Shown: piece by piece, positions 1 to 8,136 of the stretch
How positions within the stretch are numbered: position 1 is the first letter of the stretch
How the letters are laid out: each line of letters opens with the position of its first letter
Assembly: GCA_003169845.1 (NCBI GenBank)
Contig: PNAG01000002.1
Coordinates: forward strand, 310,001-374,000
Direction: 5' to 3'
DNA length: 64,000 nucleotides
DNA from: Candidatus Dormiibacterota bacterium
GTDB taxonomy: Bacteria > Chloroflexota > Dormibacteria > Dormibacterales > Dormibacteraceae
The notes under the pieces: model-generated
What the model was told of the DNA's origin: nothing
What the model saw: only the letters and a program-made list of their open reading frames with translations
Databases searched by the model: none
Position numbers and translations under genes: made by a program

Positions 1-1656
1 GCGGCCAGGTCGCCCTCCGAGCAGCACCGCCAATACCTGCTATATGCCGCCGACCGGATCAGGGCGACCCGGCTGGCCCCGGCGCGCGGAGAGCGCTCCT
101 CCGAGCAGGGCGTCTCGATCGCTTATCGCTCACCGGCCGAGCTCCTCGACGACTTGCGTGCGGTCCAGCGATCGCTGGCTGTGGCCGGCGCCGTCCGGCC
201 TGCCTACGGCGAGCTTCAGAACCTGATCTGGCAGGTCGAGACCTTCGGCTTCCACCTCGCTGAGCTCGAGGTACGGCAGCACAGCCGCATCCACGAAGTC
301 GCGTTGAGCGAGATCGCAAGCGGTGGCCGCCGCTCCACGCAGACCGAGGAGGTGCTGTCGACCTTTCGTGTGATCAAGGAGATCCAGGAACGTTTTGGGA
401 CGCAGGCGTGCCGGCGTTACGTCGTGAGCTTCACTCGAGACGCAAGGGACATCGCGAATGTCTACGCGCTGGCTCAGGCTGCCGGAGAGGCCGCGACGGG
501 ACTCGAGATCGAAGTCATCCCGCTTTTCGAGACAGTCGAAGACCTCCAACGCGCGCCGGAGGTGCTCGACGGCATGGTCGAGCTCGAGCCGGTGCGGCGT
601 CAGATGGCCACCACCGGGCGCCTGGAGGTGATGCTCGGGTATTCCGACTCGACCAAGGAGGTCGGGCCTGTTTCCGCCAGCCTCGCCCTGTACGAAGCGC
701 AGGCGGAGCTCGTCCGCTGGGCGGCACGCCGAGACGTGAGATTGACGCTGTTTCATGGGCGTGGCGGTGCCCTGGGCCGCGGGGGCGGTCCGGCGAATCG
801 GGCGATTCGAGCGCAGGCTCCCGGTTCGATCGGGGGTCATTTCAAGGTGACGGAACAGGGCGAGGTCGTTTTCGCGCGCTACTCCAACCTCGCCATCGCC
901 CGCCGCCACCTCGAGCAGGTCGCCTCGGCGGTCCTCATGGCCTCGCTGCCTGGCGTCGACGAGGTGGCAGCGTTGCCGGAGGGCCGTTTCCGCGACCTGG
1001 GCGCTCGTATCGACGGGCCGGCCCGGGCGGCGTATCGCGGCCTGGTCAAGAGCGCAGGCTTCGAGCAGTGGTTCAGCCGTGTCAGCCCCATCGACGAGCT
1101 CGGTAGGCTCAGGCTCGGCTCCCGACCGGCGCGCCGGAGCCAGTCGGAGAAGCTCGAGGACCTGCGGGCTATCCCGTGGGTCTTCGCGTGGTCGCAGATG
1201 CGTCTGAACCTGCCCGGCTGGTTCGGGCTCGGAAGCGGCATGGCGGCCGTGGACCTTGCGGAGCTCCGCGAGGCGTACGCCGAATGGCCGCTCTTCAATG
1301 TCCTGCTCGACAACGCGGAGATGAGCCTGGCCAAGACCGATCGCCGGATTGCCGAGCGATACCTGCGGCTCGGCGGGCGCGCCGACCTCACGGCGCGCGT
1401 GCTTGCCGAATACGACCTCACCGTTGACCGGGTGCTGGCGGTCACGGACCATGCGCGGCTGCTCGAGAACCACCGCGTCCTGTCGTGGGCGGTCGAGCTG
1501 CGCAACCCTTACGTGGACGCCCTGTCTCACATCCAGCTGCACACGCTGGAAGCGCTGCGCGGTGAATCCATCGATCAGCTGGAACGGGCGCGGCTGGAAC
1601 AGGTCTTGCTCGTGACCGTGAACGGAGTCGCCGCCGGCCTTCAGAACACCGGCTGA
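1..1656 (+). CDS. ppc: Phosphoenolpyruvate carboxylase, C-terminal part (cut by window start)
   Basis: Cytosolic anaplerotic enzyme making oxaloacetate from PEP and bicarbonate. The frame is open from base 1, so the N-terminal part lies outside; 551 residues are visible. PEPC signatures seen: FGFHLAELEVRQHS near visible residue 81, GYSDSTKEVG near 213, the Gly-rich loop FHGRGGALGRGGGP near 251 and the invariant C-terminal QNTG. Full-length enzymes are about 850-950 residues, so roughly the last 60% is present and looks intact. It is followed within a few bases by the convergent MarR-like remnant. Identity is very secure; the start cannot be seen. Confidence 0.97.
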   Translation, partial: AARSPSEQHRQYLLYAADRIRATRLAPARGERSSEQGVSIAYRSPAELLDDLRAVQRSLAVAGAVRPAYGELQNLIWQVETFGFHLAELEVRQHSRIHEVALSEIASGGRRSTQTEEVLSTFRVIKEIQERFGTQACRRYVVSFTRDARDIANVYALAQAAGEAATGLEIEVIPLFETVEDLQRAPEVLDGMVELEPVRRQMATTGRLEVMLGYSDSTKEVGPVSASLALYEAQAELVRWAARRDVRLTLFHGRGGALGRGGGPANRAIRAQAPGSIGGHFKVTEQGEVVFARYSNLAIARRHLEQVASAVLMASLPGVDEVAALPEGRFRDLGARIDGPARAAYRGLVKSAGFEQWFSRVSPIDELGRLRLGSRPARRSQSEKLEDLRAIPWVFAWSQMRLNLPGWFGLGSGMAAVDLAELREAYAEWPLFNVLLDNAEMSLAKTDRRIAERYLRLGGRADLTARVLAEYDLTVDRVLAVTDHARLLENHRVLSWAVELRNPYVDALSHIQLHTLEALRGESIDQLERARLEQVLLVTVNGVAAGLQNTG

Positions 1657-1661
1657 TAGAG

Positions 1662-1991
1662 CTAGGGCGTCCGCAAAGCCGCTCCCAGCAGCGCACGCAG
1701 GCTCGACAGCTCGCGATTGTTCAGACGGCCCAACGGGCCCGAATTACCGGTCAGCCGTTCCCAGAAGGCGCGCCGCACGCGCTCGCCCTCGGCCGTGAGC
1801 ACGACCCCTTTGGCTCGCCGGTCACTCGGGTGAGGCTGGCGCCGCACCGCGTCCATCTCCTCGAGCCGATCGACCACGCCCGTGAGGTTGGAGGCGTCGT
1901 ACTGGAGCTGGCCCGCGAGGGCCCGCATGGTCATCGCTCCGTCGGGTTCGAGCAGCAGCAGGACCTTCGCCTAGACGGCGGACAGCCTGTA
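1662..1991 (-). pseudogene. MarR-family regulator remnant with in-frame amber stop
   Basis: From the ATG at 1934 the frame encodes 90 residues matching the recognition helix and wing of MarR regulators (AGQLQYDASNLTGVVDRLE, then SDRRAKGVVLTAEG). Upstream the same frame still reads like MarR (RLSAV, stop, AKVLLLLEPDGAMTM), but a TAG at complement 1971-1973 sits where a Gln (CAG) would be natural. The N-terminal dimerisation helix is absent because the divergent SDR gene starts there. MarR proteins are usually about 140-160 residues. I read it as a decayed gene; a short protein from 1934 could still be made but would lack the dimer interface. Confidence 0.6.
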
Positions 1992-2728
1992 TGCAACAGC
2001 ACATGACTGACGCGTTGAGCGGTAAGGTCGCGATGGTCACAGGCGCGAACGCCGGCATGGGGAAGGAGATCTCGCTTGGGCTCGCGCGGCTGGGAGCCAC
2101 CCTGGTGATGGTGGTCAAGGAATTCGGGGCTGGCCACGACCGGCTTCACGCGCTCGTCAACAACGCGGGGATGACCGCCGCGCGCCGGACCGAGACGGTG
2201 GATGGCCTCGAAACGGTCTTCGCGACCAACCATCTCGGCCCCTTCCTGCTCACCAACCTTCTCCTGCCTGTGCTCAAAGCGAGCGCCTCCGCGCGCATAG
2301 TGACCGTCTCCTCCGGTGCACAGGCGATGGGCAAGCTCGACTTCAACGGCCTGCAGAGCGCTCGCAGCTACGGCGAGATCCGCGTTTACAACGCCTCCAA
2401 GCTGGCCAACATCCTGTTCACGTATGAGCTGGCGCGGCGCATCAAAGGCAACGGGGTGACGTCAAATGCGGTCGAGCCGGGCTTCATCAAGACGAACCTC
2501 AAGGTCCCCTTCCCCTTCAGCATCTTCTCGTTCATGAGGGGCAAGCCCGTCGACGGGGCGAAGCCCAGCATCTTCCTGGCGTCGTCACCCGACGTCGAGG
2601 ATGTCAGCGGCGCCTTCTACAACAACAAGGGTGTCGCGACCACGTCGTCGAAGATCACCTATGACGACGCGACCGCCGGCCGCCTCTGGAAGGTCAGCGG
2701 AGAGCTGACGCACCTGGATCTGAACTAG
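1991..2728 (+). CDS. Short-chain dehydrogenase/reductase with internal deletion
   Basis: Rossmann-fold NAD(P)-dependent oxidoreductase of the retinol-dehydrogenase-like SDR type, 245 residues. Seen: cofactor loop TGANAGMGKE, the NNAG motif, VTVSSG with the catalytic Ser, and YNASK with the catalytic Tyr and Lys. Between strand 2 (GATLVMV) and the segment EFGAGHDRLHALVNNAG about 40 residues normal for the family (loop after strand 2, helix C, strand 3 with its Asp) are missing in frame, so cofactor binding is doubtful. Start 1991 (ATG) or 2003 (ATG); neither has a clear ribosome site. It abuts the MarR remnant, so both may have been damaged by one rearrangement. Confidence 0.7.
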   Translation: MQQHMTDALSGKVAMVTGANAGMGKEISLGLARLGATLVMVVKEFGAGHDRLHALVNNAGMTAARRTETVDGLETVFATNHLGPFLLTNLLLPVLKASASARIVTVSSGAQAMGKLDFNGLQSARSYGEIRVYNASKLANILFTYELARRIKGNGVTSNAVEPGFIKTNLKVPFPFSIFSFMRGKPVDGAKPSIFLASSPDVEDVSGAFYNNKGVATTSSKITYDDATAGRLWKVSGELTHLDLN

Positions 2729-2760
2729 CCGATCCTGTCGAGCGCCCGTCACCCCTTCCC

Positions 2761-3453
2761 CTACTGAAACCTCACCTGTATCTCGCCGAGCGGGCTGATC
2801 TCAGCCCGCAGCACCTGACCGGCCGCCACCTTGACCGGCGGAACGAGGGAGCCGCTGATGACTACGTCGCCGGCCCGGAGCGCCTCACCATTTGCCTCCA
2901 GCGCCTCCGCGAGTGCCTGCAGGATCACCACGGTCTCGCCGGGGAAGTCGGCAGGACCCAAGCCTGCCGCGACCTTCTCGCCATCCCGAAACACCAGGGC
3001 CTGGAGACCGGCGATCGAACCGCCGGCGTGCAACGGATCGACCGGACCGAGAAGCACGTGGCGGTGAAATATGTCGCACGCGAGAATTCCCTCGACGTCC
3101 TGGACGTCGGGATCGAAGTCCGCGAGCTCCACGGCGGGCCCCAGGCCGGAGATGGCGGCTCTGACCTGGGCTTCGTCCGCGCCGGCCGGCACGTTCGATC
3201 CCAGGTGGACTGCAACCTCGGGCTCCAGGACGGCCCGCGTCCAGCCGGCAATGGACAGGACGGAGCCCGACTTCAGCAGGCTCAGGTCCGTCATGAAGCC
3301 GAAGAGGGGCGCCGTGATGCTCATGCGCTCCATCGCCGCTCGTGTACTGAACCCGACCTTCCATCCGAGATGGCGTGCGCCGGACGACAGCCGCTCGTGC
3401 CGCATCGACATCTGGGCTTTCATGCCGTTCGTGACGCGCTGGTCGGCTGGCAT
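2761..3453 (-). CDS. 2-keto-4-pentenoate hydratase / FAH-fold family protein
   Basis: About 230 residues from the ATG at 3453. The pattern GWKVGFS near the N-terminus, LEPEVAVHLG, a Gly-Pro-Ala-Val-Glu segment and the C-terminal PPVKVAAGQVLRAEISPLG match the MhpD-like branch of the FAH superfamily. These enzymes hydrate 2-hydroxypentadienoate or decarboxylate oxalocrotonate in meta-cleavage degradation, using a divalent metal held by acidic residues. No other meta-cleavage gene is nearby, so the substrate is open. In-frame starts further upstream up to 3504 would add residues that do not look like the family. Confidence 0.75.
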   Translation of the reverse strand: MPADQRVTNGMKAQMSMRHERLSSGARHLGWKVGFSTRAAMERMSITAPLFGFMTDLSLLKSGSVLSIAGWTRAVLEPEVAVHLGSNVPAGADEAQVRAAISGLGPAVELADFDPDVQDVEGILACDIFHRHVLLGPVDPLHAGGSIAGLQALVFRDGEKVAAGLGPADFPGETVVILQALAEALEANGEALRAGDVVISGSLVPPVKVAAGQVLRAEISPLGEIQVRFQ

Positions 3454-3541
3454 AGTTCGGTGTAGATAATGCCGGGTCGGCGTCGAGCACGTTCCTCGCT
3501 CCACCGGGTTTACCCGTGCCGGAGCGGGGAGGAATCAGCTC

Positions 3542-3694
3542 GTGAATCAGTTGAAGACCGCGTTCCGGTTGGTGCTGATGACCGTCGTCAATCCGCTCGG
3601 AGGCGCGACCCTCTCCGGATTGTTCAGCACCCACCCGCCTCTGGAGGAAAGGATTCGCAGGCTCCAGGCGATGGCGGGCGGCATGCGCGCGTAA
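3542..3694 (+). pseudogene. HtpX (M48 protease) C-terminal remnant
   Basis: A 50-codon frame beginning at a GTG reads like the extreme C-terminus of HtpX membrane metalloproteases: NPLGG, then [18 protein letters not shown] and a stop. In full HtpX (about 290 residues) this STHPP-EERI block follows the zinc site and membrane helices. None of the HExxH motif or transmembrane segments is found upstream; the flanking 3454-3541 stretch is non-coding. I therefore call a gene remnant, not a functional protease. Confidence 0.6.
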
Positions 3695-3703
3695 CCGGCT
3701 GGG

Positions 3704-4795
3704 CTAACCCGCCGTCTTGGCCGCCGCTGACTCGGTTGCGATAGCCAATCGCAGCTGTTGGAATGCGGCGCGCACGTCGCCCCTATCCTCGAGCAGCTGC
3801 GCATACTCGACGTGACTGTCGCGGAGCCGATTCGGCATCTCGATCTCTTCGAGACAGCGAATCGCCACCAGGTAGTGCCCGTCGGCCGCTCGATGATTCC
3901 CGAGCTGCTCCTCGAGCTGTCCCAGGAGCATCTCGGCATCGGCCACGACGATTCGCTCTCCAAAGAGCTGGCCCGCTTCCAGCGCCTGTTTCAGATAGCC
4001 GCGGGCCTCGTCGATGCGGCCTTGCCTGAAGCAGACATCGCCGAGGTTTCCAAGGATGAATCCACGGCCGCGGCGATTGATGCGGAGCTCCTCGGCCCCC
4101 GCCAGGGCCTTCAGGAAATGACGCTCGGCCGCCTCGAGGTGGCCCTCCCGCAAAAGCAGGTCACCGAGATCGTTTTCCACACGATAGACAGCGCTCAGGT
4201 CCGACTCGATCGAGTAAAGGGCGAGCGCCTTGTCCAGGTGGAGCCGTGCCTTCGCCGGCTGCCCAGAACGCTGGTACGCCGCGGCAAGGCCATGGTGGGT
4301 CTTGGCCAGCTGGAGAAGATCGTTGACCGTGTTGGCGGCTTCGACGGCGGCCTCGTAATGGGAGATCGCCAGGGCCCATGATCGCCCGACCACGAACATG
4401 TTGGCCAGGTGGCACAGGATTCGCGCCTCGAGCTGTCGCGGCCGGGGCTCCAGCTTGCGACACCGGGCCAGAGCCTGGTTCTCCAGCATAAGCGCCGTCG
4501 GATCTTCGAGCAGGCCCCGCGCGCTGGCTTCCCAATCCAGCGCCTCGACCGCCAGCCATTCGTCGTTCTGCAGCTCGAATCGTTCCCGCGCGAGCGGCAG
4601 GTAGGCAAGTGCTTCCAGCGGTTGAACGAGCCTGCAGTGGGCCTGGCCCACATAGAAACGGATAAGAGCCAGGTCCTCGCCCCTCCAGCGCTTGTCGAAC
4701 AGAGGACGGCCGAGTGTCACGACCGCTCCGAAATCGCGGCGGGCGGTCAGCGACTCGAGCTCGCGCAGCTCTTTTCTCACGTGATCGCCATGCAT
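3704..4795 (-). CDS. Tetratricopeptide-repeat protein
   Basis: About 363 residues from the ATG at 4795. The protein is a string of TPR-like helical hairpins: repeated patterns such as AKTHHGLAAAYQRSGQPAKA, YRVENDLGDLLLREGHLEAA and GFILGNLGDVCFRQGRIDEA. No signal peptide, membrane helix or DNA-binding domain is seen, although such TPR arrays often follow an N-terminal XRE helix-turn-helix in regulators of this kind. An alternative start at 4885 adds residues but overlaps the divergent small membrane protein, so 4795 is preferred. Role: a protein-protein interaction scaffold; the partner is unknown. Confidence 0.7.
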   Translation of the reverse strand: MHGDHVRKELRELESLTARRDFGAVVTLGRPLFDKRWRGEDLALIRFYVGQAHCRLVQPLEALAYLPLARERFELQNDEWLAVEALDWEASARGLLEDPTALMLENQALARCRKLEPRPRQLEARILCHLANMFVVGRSWALAISHYEAAVEAANTVNDLLQLAKTHHGLAAAYQRSGQPAKARLHLDKALALYSIESDLSAVYRVENDLGDLLLREGHLEAAERHFLKALAGAEELRINRRGRGFILGNLGDVCFRQGRIDEARGYLKQALEAGQLFGERIVVADAEMLLGQLEEQLGNHRAADGHYLVAIRCLEEIEMPNRLRDSHVEYAQLLEDRGDVRAAFQQLRLAIATESAAAKTAG

Positions 4796-4861
4796 CGCGG
4801 TGAGTGTCGGTTCAGTTGTTTCGGCTGTCAACTCCTGAGGAACTCGGCGTACGCTGCCGCC

Positions 4862-5236
4862 GTGATCCGGCGTATCCAATCCCACAACACGGTCAACGGA
4901 GTCGCCTTCGCCATCTGCGAGTTCGCCCTGATGGCGCTTGTCATTGCTCCTTTTGGGGCGGCCTATGCGCTTACCGGAAGGCCACTACAAGCGCTCGTCG
5001 CGGCCGGGATTGCGGCCAACTGTCTTTGCGTGGTTGCGATCGGCGTCCAGGCCTGGCGCGCTGGTGAAAGAGGTTCTCCGCTCCGCTTGCTGTTCAGCGG
5101 CGCCCATCGCGCCACACTGGTGAAAGAACATCCGCAGATGTCCGCGGATACTCTCGCGATCCTGCTGGGTACGTTGATTCCCTTCGGCCTGACGATCCTG
5201 ACCCTGGTCGATTACTCTCGCTCCAGGACGCGATAG
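4862..5236 (+). CDS. Small membrane protein of unknown function
   Basis: 124 residues from a GTG at 4862. Three hydrophobic stretches are visible (FAICEFALMALVIAPFGAAYAL; LVAAGIAANCLCVVAIGVQAW; LAILLGTLIPFGLTILTLVDY), so an integral membrane protein is likely, with a basic loop between the second and third. I do not recognise the family. It is divergent from the TPR gene, and its last 25 bases overlap the convergent PPOX-fold gene. Confidence 0.55.
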   Translation: MIRRIQSHNTVNGVAFAICEFALMALVIAPFGAAYALTGRPLQALVAAGIAANCLCVVAIGVQAWRAGERGSPLRLLFSGAHRATLVKEHPQMSADTLAILLGTLIPFGLTILTLVDYSRSRTR

Positions 5237-5658
5237 CCGCGAGAGGGCTTCCAGGATTCGACCATAAGCCGGTTGCCGGCTTCGTTCAGGCGGGTGATTA
5301 CCGCTTCCTGGATGTCGATGAGGAACCGATGGGCAGAGCTTCCGGAGTCGACCTCGGTCGCGATCCCGGCGATCTTCGCCTCGCCTTTCCAACCGGCCGG
5401 GTTGCCCTCGGGCGGATCGTCGGTGGGTCCGTGGATGGCGACACGCGGGTCGCGGCGCAGGTCCACAGCCTTGACCGCGCCGGGCATCGACCCGATTCGC
5501 AGCTGCCCGCCGGCAAACTCGACCTCGGTGCCGCTGATCCGCGGCGAGCCGTCGCCCCGCAGCGTCGCCATGGTGAGGTGCTTGCGCGACCCCAGCAGCG
5601 CGCGCACTCGGGACGCAAACTCAGGCTCGGCCGCCTCGAACTCTGACCAAGATGCCAA
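5212..5658 (-). CDS. Pyridoxamine 5'-phosphate oxidase-fold (PPOX) protein
   Basis: 148 residues with the split-barrel flavin-binding pattern: HLTMATLRGDGSPRISGTEVEF, then a small-residue turn, then DLRRDPRVAIHG. This is the layout of FMN/F420-binding PPOX proteins rather than true PdxH, which is longer with a substrate-binding C-terminus. A GEAKIAGIATEV strand and a short helical tail complete the domain. The physiological substrate is unknown. Its 3' end overlaps the convergent small membrane gene by 25 bases. Confidence 0.75.
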   Translation of the reverse strand: MASWSEFEAAEPEFASRVRALLGSRKHLTMATLRGDGSPRISGTEVEFAGGQLRIGSMPGAVKAVDLRRDPRVAIHGPTDDPPEGNPAGWKGEAKIAGIATEVDSGSSAHRFLIDIQEAVITRLNEAGNRLMVESWKPSRGYRVLERE

Positions 5659-5705
5659 CCTAGAATCTGGCGCGCGCGTCTTCTATGTCGGCCGATCCAA
5701 CAGAC

Positions 5706-6482
5706 CTAGGACAGGGGACCGCTGAGGAGGCTCAAGACTTCCGGCCGGATCAGCACCGTCGCGCCCAACACGACGCACGCGGCTCCGGCGACCCGCGAGA
5801 GCATGACGCCTTGCCGCCAGCTCTTCTCAAGAAAGAACACGACCGCGAATACCGCCATCCAGGCGATGTTCATCAGCCCCAGCACTGCGAGCACCGCCAT
5901 CAAAGCCCAGCAGCATCCGAGGCAGTACAGACCGTGTGACATGCCGGCTCGCGCCGCCGCCGGTGCGCCACCACCGAAATCGTGCGAAAGGACGAAACTG
6001 AGCGGCGATCGGCACGCGCGTAAGCAGGCGTTCTTCAGCGGAGTGAGCTGGTATGCGCCCGCAAGGAGGACAACGGCCCCGCCGAGGCGCGGAAACCATC
6101 CACTCAGGGGACCGGCCAGCGAAGATCCCAGAAGTTGAATCACCGCGAGGGGCACCAGCCCGGCGGCCGTCCAGACCACCAGGTAGCCGAGCACGAACGA
6201 CACTGTCGGGATGGTTCCTTCTCCGCGCGACCGGACGATGCGTGCGTGGGTCAGCACCATCGGCGCGACCGACGGGAACATCATCGCCACCATCATCACG
6301 ACCCACGTCGCGAGAAAGAGGCCGGCACCCAGCATTGCCATGCCGCCCATGCGGGACATCGAGGCCGCCTGTTCGGCCGTGATCACCCACGCGGCCGCGG
6401 CGCATGCGAGCAAGGCGGCGATGATGGCCGTCGTGACAGGGCGCGGCAGAGCCTCGGCGCGTGCCGGCGCCGTCTGAGTCAA
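5706..6482 (-). CDS. DUF2182 integral membrane protein
   Basis: 258 residues, strongly hydrophobic with about seven membrane segments. The Met-rich block WVVMMVAMMFPSVAPMV is the hallmark of DUF2182, annotated as predicted metal-binding membrane proteins, and C-L-R-A-C and GLYCLGCCW cysteine groups follow. It begins 10 bases after the DUF1326 gene on the same strand, and such pairing recurs in bacteria. The Met/Cys content suggests metal (perhaps copper) handling, but no function is proven for the family. Confidence 0.8.
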   Translation of the reverse strand: MTQTAPARAEALPRPVTTAIIAALLACAAAAWVITAEQAASMSRMGGMAMLGAGLFLATWVVMMVAMMFPSVAPMVLTHARIVRSRGEGTIPTVSFVLGYLVVWTAAGLVPLAVIQLLGSSLAGPLSGWFPRLGGAVVLLAGAYQLTPLKNACLRACRSPLSFVLSHDFGGGAPAAARAGMSHGLYCLGCCWALMAVLAVLGLMNIAWMAVFAVVFFLEKSWRQGVMLSRVAGAACVVLGATVLIRPEVLSLLSGPLS

Positions 6483-6492
6483 AGGTATGGCC

Positions 6493-7095
6493 TCAGCCGG
6501 CCCAGCTGAAGGGAGCGGAGAACGCGCTCTTGCCGGCGTTGTGGAATTCCATCCCGAAGGCCTTGATCTTCGACGAGATCGGGCGCGCGATCGTGATCGT
6601 GGAGCCCGAAGGGTGCTGCACGCCGGTCAGCTTGGTGGTCTCGCCACCTTCTTGCGCCGCGAAGTCCTCGACCTCGATGGCGATCGAGTCGCCGATCCGG
6701 ATGCTGTGACGGTTGCCTTGGTCGGAGTATTCGATCGGCAGCCGCTCGATCCCGATGATCTCCCCGATCAGCGGCGCGATGTTGGCCATGGGCCCGCCGA
6801 CCTGGCCGGCGAACACCGCCGTCAGCTTGTCCGCCTGCTCCTTCGACGCCTTGTCGTCGATGATCACACCGACCCTCCAGCCGCCATCGAGCATCCGCTT
6901 GGGCGAGTCGGCGACGATCGACACGCTGCGCCCGCTGACGTCGACACCGTCGACTTCTCCACGCCTGACGTGATAGTTGAGGATGACCTGGCAGCGGTCG
7001 CCGGTGGACGGCGAGGCGAAGCTCGTGACGGTGCAGGGGCAGACCCAGTCGCAGTTGCAGTTTTCGAAATAGGTGCCCTCGAGCTTCCAGGCCAT
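6493..7095 (-). CDS. DUF1326 protein
   Basis: 200 residues. The N-terminal cysteine cluster WKLEGTYFENCNCDWVCPC defines DUF1326 and looks like a metal or thiol site; the remainder is beta-rich with no signal peptide. ATG at 7095 is chosen because GGGAGAG lies about 8 bases upstream; earlier ATGs at 7110 and 7131 lack this. The gene leads a two-gene unit with DUF2182. Function is unknown; the pairing implies a cytosolic partner for the membrane protein. Confidence 0.8.
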   Translation of the reverse strand: MAWKLEGTYFENCNCDWVCPCTVTSFASPSTGDRCQVILNYHVRRGEVDGVDVSGRSVSIVADSPKRMLDGGWRVGVIIDDKASKEQADKLTAVFAGQVGGPMANIAPLIGEIIGIERLPIEYSDQGNRHSIRIGDSIAIEVEDFAAQEGGETTKLTGVQHPSGSTITIARPISSKIKAFGMEFHNAGKSAFSAPFSWAG

Positions 7096-7149
7096 AGCCC
7101 ACTCTCCCATTGATCCTCGACTGAACCTCATGAGGTTAGGTGCTCGCGG

Positions 7150-8136
7150 TTAGATCGTCAAGGACGCCGGCCCTGCCCAAGCGGCCAGAACCTTTGCGCT
7201 CGCGTAGATCGTCTCCAGGTGCGGGACCGCAACGCCGAGCCGGCCCGCCAGCTCCACCACCGATCCGGTGATCGCGTCGATCTCGAGCGGGCGCCCCGCC
7301 TCAAGGTCCTGGAGCATCGACGTCTTGTGGTCGCCGACCCGCGCCGCGCCTCGGATCCGCTGATCGATCGAGACCCGAATCTCGATCCCAAGGCGGCCGG
7401 CGACCGCATCCACCTCCTCCATCGCCGCCCGGACCACGGGAGCCAGGATGGTCGATTGCGCCATGTCGCCCAGGCTCGCCCGCGTGAGCACGCTCAGCGG
7501 GTTGAACACCGCGTTGCCCATCAGCTTCACCCACAGCTCCTGCCTGATCCTGGGCTGGACCGGCGCTTTAAGCCCGGCGCCCGCCAGCACGCCCGAGAGC
7601 GCAGCGATTCGCTCCGTCTGGCTTCCGTCCAGCTCTCCGAGCGAGAACCTTTCGCCCTCGACGTGGCGGACGACGCCGGGTCCCACCACGCTCGTCGCCG
7701 GGTACACGATGCATGCGATCACCCGCGTGGGGTCGATTGTCCGGGCGATCATGCCTCCCGGATCGACTGTCTCGAGATGGGTTCCTTCGAGCTCACCTCC
7801 ATGGCGTTGGAAGTACCACCAGGGGATGCCGTTCTGCGCGCTGACGACCGCTGTCCGGTCGCCGAGGCCCGCCGCCAGGCGTTCGGCGATCGCCGGCAAG
7901 CTGTGAGCCTTCAGCGTGACGAATACGAAATCGGAGCCGCCGACCGCGGCCAGATCATCCGTGGCCTCCACCCGCACGGTCGACTCGCCATCCGTCTCGA
8001 TCAGGCGCAGCCCTGATTCGCGCATGGCCTGGAGGTGCGGGCCTCGCGCGATGAGGACCACGTCGGCGCCGGCTTTCGCCAGCCGGGCTCCGAGAAAGCC
8101 CCCGGTCGCACCGGCGCCGAGGATCGCGATTCTCAC
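7150..8136 (-). CDS. 2-dehydropantoate 2-reductase family (PanE-like)
   Basis: 328 residues starting at a GTG (8136) that overlaps the stop of the upstream ligase (GTGA). The N-terminal Rossmann loop GAGATGGFLGARLAKAG binds NADP; KLMGNAVFNPLSVLT carries the conserved Lys-Asn of the KPR C-terminal domain, and a helical domain ending near residue 315 follows. Classical members reduce ketopantoate in coenzyme A synthesis. Many paralogues act on other 2-keto acids, and coupling to an oxalate-CoA-ligase-like gene favours a different substrate here. Symbol left blank for that reason. Confidence 0.8.
   Translation of the reverse strand: MRIAILGAGATGGFLGARLAKAGADVVLIARGPHLQAMRESGLRLIETDGESTVRVEATDDLAAVGGSDFVFVTLKAHSLPAIAERLAAGLGDRTAVVSAQNGIPWWYFQRHGGELEGTHLETVDPGGMIARTIDPTRVIACIVYPATSVVGPGVVRHVEGERFSLGELDGSQTERIAALSGVLAGAGLKAPVQPRIRQELWVKLMGNAVFNPLSVLTRASLGDMAQSTILAPVVRAAMEEVDAVAGRLGIEIRVSIDQRIRGAARVGDHKTSMLQDLEAGRPLEIDAITGSVVELAGRLGVAVPHLETIYASAKVLAAWAGPASLTI

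Noticed and set aside
130..1542. Long minus-strand frame opposite PEP carboxylase
   Set aside because: Low-complexity Arg/Gln/Ala translation typical of the antisense of a GC-rich gene; no family resemblance.
1971..1973. In-frame TAG in the MarR gene as pyrrolysine
   Set aside because: No methylamine methyltransferase context, the position fits Gln, and the N-terminus is missing as well; decay is simpler.
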